Positions 60,801-64,000 of a DNA stretch of 64,000 bases are shown piece by piece. The notes beneath the pieces are model-generated. The model saw nothing but the letters and a program-made list of their open reading frames with translations. It made no database searches and had not been told where the DNA came from. The DNA comes from Echinococcus granulosus (Eukaryota; Platyhelminthes; Cestoda; Cyclophyllidea; Taeniidae): positions 105,920 to 169,919 of the forward strand of contig NW_020170441.1 of NCBI RefSeq assembly GCF_000524195.1, in the 5' to 3' direction. Every line of letters begins with the position of its first letter. The stretch's first letter is position 1. A program made the translations under genes and the position numbers.

Positions 60801-62905
60801 TGTTTAACTGAACTGGACAAGGGACGCTGGAAATTACATAAAACTGCTGGTATTCGGGAGACTGTGCATTAGTTTGGGGATGCGTCGCTTCCCTAGAACC
60901 ACAAAAACCGTTTTATTCTACGAAGAAAAAATTGGTGCAATTGCCTTTCTTCAGCTAAAACGTGTACTATTTTGTAATAAGCAAACACAGTTGTACTTTG
61001 TATTATGTATGAGAACTAAACATCCGATTTATTCTGAGAGGGGGTCGTATTTTATGCACTCAAATCCTATGGATTCATCAATTGGTGACTTTGGAATGCA
61101 AAAAATGTTAGATTCTAAACGGTCCAGTCGTAGAAAACGGTGTTATCTATACAAACATAGCACTGTGTATTGTGGAAAGACCATTAAAAAATGAAACATC
61201 TCAGGAAACACCGATGCAGGCAGTCGTGTCCCGTTTATTTTGGACATAAAAGGAATGTACATACATTTCATAATGAATGATAGTAGTGGGAACAAGGCGA
61301 CGGTTTTTTAATTGCACTCAGTCTGCTTCCCCGTTGTGAGTGGAACCGCCTATGATGTAGTCAACACGGCAGCTCCGAGCTGCAAAGGTCATCCTCGGGC
61401 CTCATTCCACTTTATGTTTTGCAAGTACGTAGTCCGTGTGTAATGCAGTGCTCTATTCACATCAAAGCACATCTGACTCATACCTGAAACAGTCCATTTG
61501 TTTCCCACTTACGGGAAAATCCATTCGATTACCTTTAAAATAACAAATATGAATTGGCACCATTACCCTAAACCGCAATTTTTTCATTGTAAACAATGAT
61601 ATCCTGCCATAGTGGTATCGTTGTAGGTTCAAAAGCAAAAGTTTAGCAATCTAATATGGATCGCATCAACACCTTTCTTAATCATATCAGTTTGGTAGGA
61701 TCAAATTGGAAAATGAACAGTCATTACTAGATGTAGTCTTGTCGTTGAATGAGACAGACTTTGTCTGCTCGTTCCTCTCATTGCGATTTTGTTGCGCGTA
61801 AGCAGCTCATTTTGAAATAATGCGATGGTCTGTGTTAGTGTGCTTTCACGGTCACACCGCGGTCCAATTGAGGTTTGCCCTTTTGGACTGAGCAATGTGA
61901 ATAAGGGTGAGGAAATCGGAGATCTCATCGTATCAGACCAGAGTGGTTTCACAGATGCAACTTAGCATACAAAGAATTCGCTTATTTTCACATCACCGAA
62001 GGAAAAGCAAGTTTTGTGATCCCACGTATGTGAAGTTTGTTTTTAAGGGAGATTTACTACAGAACTAACTAAAGTTAGTACATGTGACTTAAATTTAGCT
62101 AAAAAACTCCTGAAATTTCATTCAGTGCTATTTTTATCTCAGAATGTTAACGAAATATCTCAAAAAACACTTATGCAAAGGCGTATCTGCCTGTCGCAGC
62201 ATCTGGAAGTTGTGAAATTTTTACAGTCGTGCACTTAAAACTCATTCAAATTTCACCAAAGTTCCCGTTGAAGCAAGTCCAAAATCCAACATTAACCGCA
62301 AACACTGTTACCATCTTAAGAGGAATCGTGCTAGTGTAGTTACAAACCACTTGAAGAAGGACTACTTTCACTATTTTTGAGCATAGAGATCAGCTATAAT
62401 TGGAAACTATCGGCAAATTGGCAATTAGTATCTTGGACTTCAAATGACGGAAAATCCTTTGAACTACTGTGTTAGTTTGGAGGGCCTGAAACGTCGCTTT
62501 CACCGCAACGAAATTTAGCAAAGCTGTCCTATTTCGCGGTACTTCATACCAAGTCTGTACATATGACGTGATTCTACAACATTGATAGGAATTTGGTCAA
62601 AAAATTTGGAAGCTGGGAGCTTGTAATTGATAAACCTAGCTAGTGAAATATTCAAATAGTAGTGGATGATCCATGAAGGAACAGCACAAATCGTTGGCAT
62701 ATTCTTAGTGCCATAGTGGCCCCCAGTCGTGAGTTCCCTACTCACCTGAATCGCTTTTTTCCTTAAAAAGTATGGTGAGGTAGAGTGAGTGAGTACAAAG
62801 GTCTACTTTAGTACTTGCTTAATTGGTCGCACACATGCACAGGCTCATAACGAAGTAGAGCTTAAGACGATTAGACTTAGAAGTTAACAGACAGATTAGA
62901 GTGGA
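57898..62905. other. 5-kb intergenic stretch between BiP and innexin
   Basis: The first ~600 bp is G-rich and may be BiP 3' UTR; AATAAA occurs near 58722 but that would be a long UTR. Open frames at 58125-58424, 60410-60718 and 60874-61194 are 99-106 codons, have no family resemblance and no supporting splice structure, and were left out. The right end should hold the innexin promoter. Confidence 0.5.
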
Positions 62906-63221
62906 ATGACAAAGCTGGTGGACAACGCTTTGCAGATATGCGAGAAGGTGAAAACGCATCTGGGTGACCTCGAGGACTTTGGTGATCGCTTTAACTACTT
63001 TGGCTGTGGAGTGGTGTTGCTGGTGTGTGTCTTCGTGGTCTCCACGAAGCAGTACTTCTTCAACCCCATCTCCTGCTTCATCGCTACTGAGGTGGGCGGG
63101 ACCAACCTGCTGAGCTACGTGGAGAACTACTGCTGGGTCCAGGGTACCGTGCCCATCACCTACACTGGCCGGATGCCTACCAATGAGACCGAATGGCTGC
63201 AGCTCGAGGAGAGGAAGATTC
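62906..63221 (+). CDS. Innexin, first coding exon (partial gene)
   Basis: Gap-junction channel subunit of invertebrates. The exon encodes about 105 residues: an N-terminal helix with DRFNYFGCGVVLLVCVFVVSTKQY, in which DRFNY and STKQY flank the first transmembrane segment, then extracellular loop 1 with conserved cysteines in NPISCF and YVENYCWVQGT, typical of the family. It ends at a good splice donor (gattc|gtgagt, phase 1). The next expected motif, YYQWV before TM2, was not found up to 64000, so the rest of the gene lies outside the window. No paralogue assignment was attempted. Confidence 0.9.
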
Positions 63222-64000
63222 GTGAGTTGCGATACCACTGAATTATCAAATGCCATATTGAGCTGAGTGTCACGGAGAAGGGCAATGAAGTGAAGTGTGC
63301 TGCATGGTGAAAATTTATTCAAGGCTAGTGAGCACTATATTGTGTCACTATCAGGCTTAAAGGGGATGTAAACAAATAAGTAGCTTCTGGGGCATTGCAG
63401 GAGCAGTTCGCATCACCATCTTTCGTGTACGTGGATTTCTGTATATGTATTCTAAAACGCAATGCTGTAACTTCCAACATTGAATATGCTTTCAAAATCA
63501 CCAATCATCACAACACAAAAGTGCGACGTTTAAAAAACTAACGAAATCACGCCATTTGATTTGCCCAATTTCTATTATCCTTTTACGTGATAAGGCAGTG
63601 TCAATTTATGAGGACTTTACTTTTGTGGGTTTGAATAAAAAAACAATGGATAAATAACTCTTCTACATTCTAGAATGCGATGACAAAATGAGTTAGTAAT
63701 AATCAACTCTAAGCTTTATTAAAAACAGTCAAGTGTGGATGTTTAGTGTCATCCTCAATTTGAAGAAAAGTTGCTTGAAAAATGACCCTCTGTGGAAGAC
63801 TTTCAGCAGCACTCTGTAGGTCAATAACTTGTGTGAGTCTACTGAATAACCGCAAGTAGAATTTTTATACAAATTTAGTGTACTACCAGTGGGTCCCATT
63901 TGTCCTGGGGCTGCAGTGTATCCTATTTTACCTGCCTCGGTTGATCTGGAAAGTGCTTTACCTTCACTCTGGAACGAATGGGAACGCACTCAGCCGAGTA
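63222..64000 (+). other. Innexin intron 1, 5' part
   Basis: AT-rich sequence after the innexin first exon. No exon encoding the second transmembrane region was recognised on the plus strand. The reverse-strand open frame at 63729-63989 has no family resemblance. Confidence 0.6.

Noticed and set aside
60874..61194. 106-codon open frame between BiP and innexin
   Set aside because: The residue pattern shows no domain, there is no splice context, and its length is expected by chance in AT-rich DNA.

Overview
The window looks like flatworm (platyhelminth) nuclear DNA, most likely from a parasitic flatworm such as a tapeworm. This is inferred from several 31-36 nt introns next to multi-kilobase ones, moderate GC, innexin and vesicular-glutamate-transporter genes, and protein divergence typical of that phylum. 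The species cannot be fixed from the sequence alone. Two runs of exactly 100 N (14064-14163 and 24648-24747) mark scaffold joins.

Layout. 367-6317 (+): 3' exons of a long coiled-coil protein with a myosin-tail-like character. 7113-9810 (-): complete TBC1D13-type Rab GAP. 10268-13941 (+): complete RIBC2, a ciliary doublet microtubule protein, divergent from TBC1D13 across 457 bp. 15206-18550 (+): UTP4/cirhin. 19213-21775 (-): NOP14, tail-to-tail with UTP4; both are small-subunit processome factors. 23571-38498 (-): vesicular glutamate transporter (SLC17A6-8/EAT-4 type) in ten coding exons with an 8.8 kb first intron. 38499-47158: large non-coding stretch with GC-rich, E-box/CRE-bearing blocks, probably upstream regulatory DNA. 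47159-53569 (-): THOC5, an mRNA-export (THO complex) subunit, in fifteen exons. 55728-57897 (+): ER HSP70 BiP/GRP78 ending in KEEL. 62906-63221 (+): first coding exon of an innexin whose remainder lies outside the window.

Exon models were built by hand. Reading phase carries across every junction given, and the conserved residues on both sides were compared with remembered human family sequences. The genes do not form a pathway; they are ordinary housekeeping, ciliary and neuronal genes. No mobile-element protein, CRISPR array or convincing tRNA/rRNA was seen.

I did not find a clear new multi-gene system. The most unusual items are a diverged second copy of the coiled-coil gene's 5' exon region inside the transporter gene, a 76-nt hairpin with a let-7-like seed and a near-perfect RFX X-box in the transporter's long intron, replacement of a transport-critical histidine in the transporter, and a NOP14 about a third shorter than usual.
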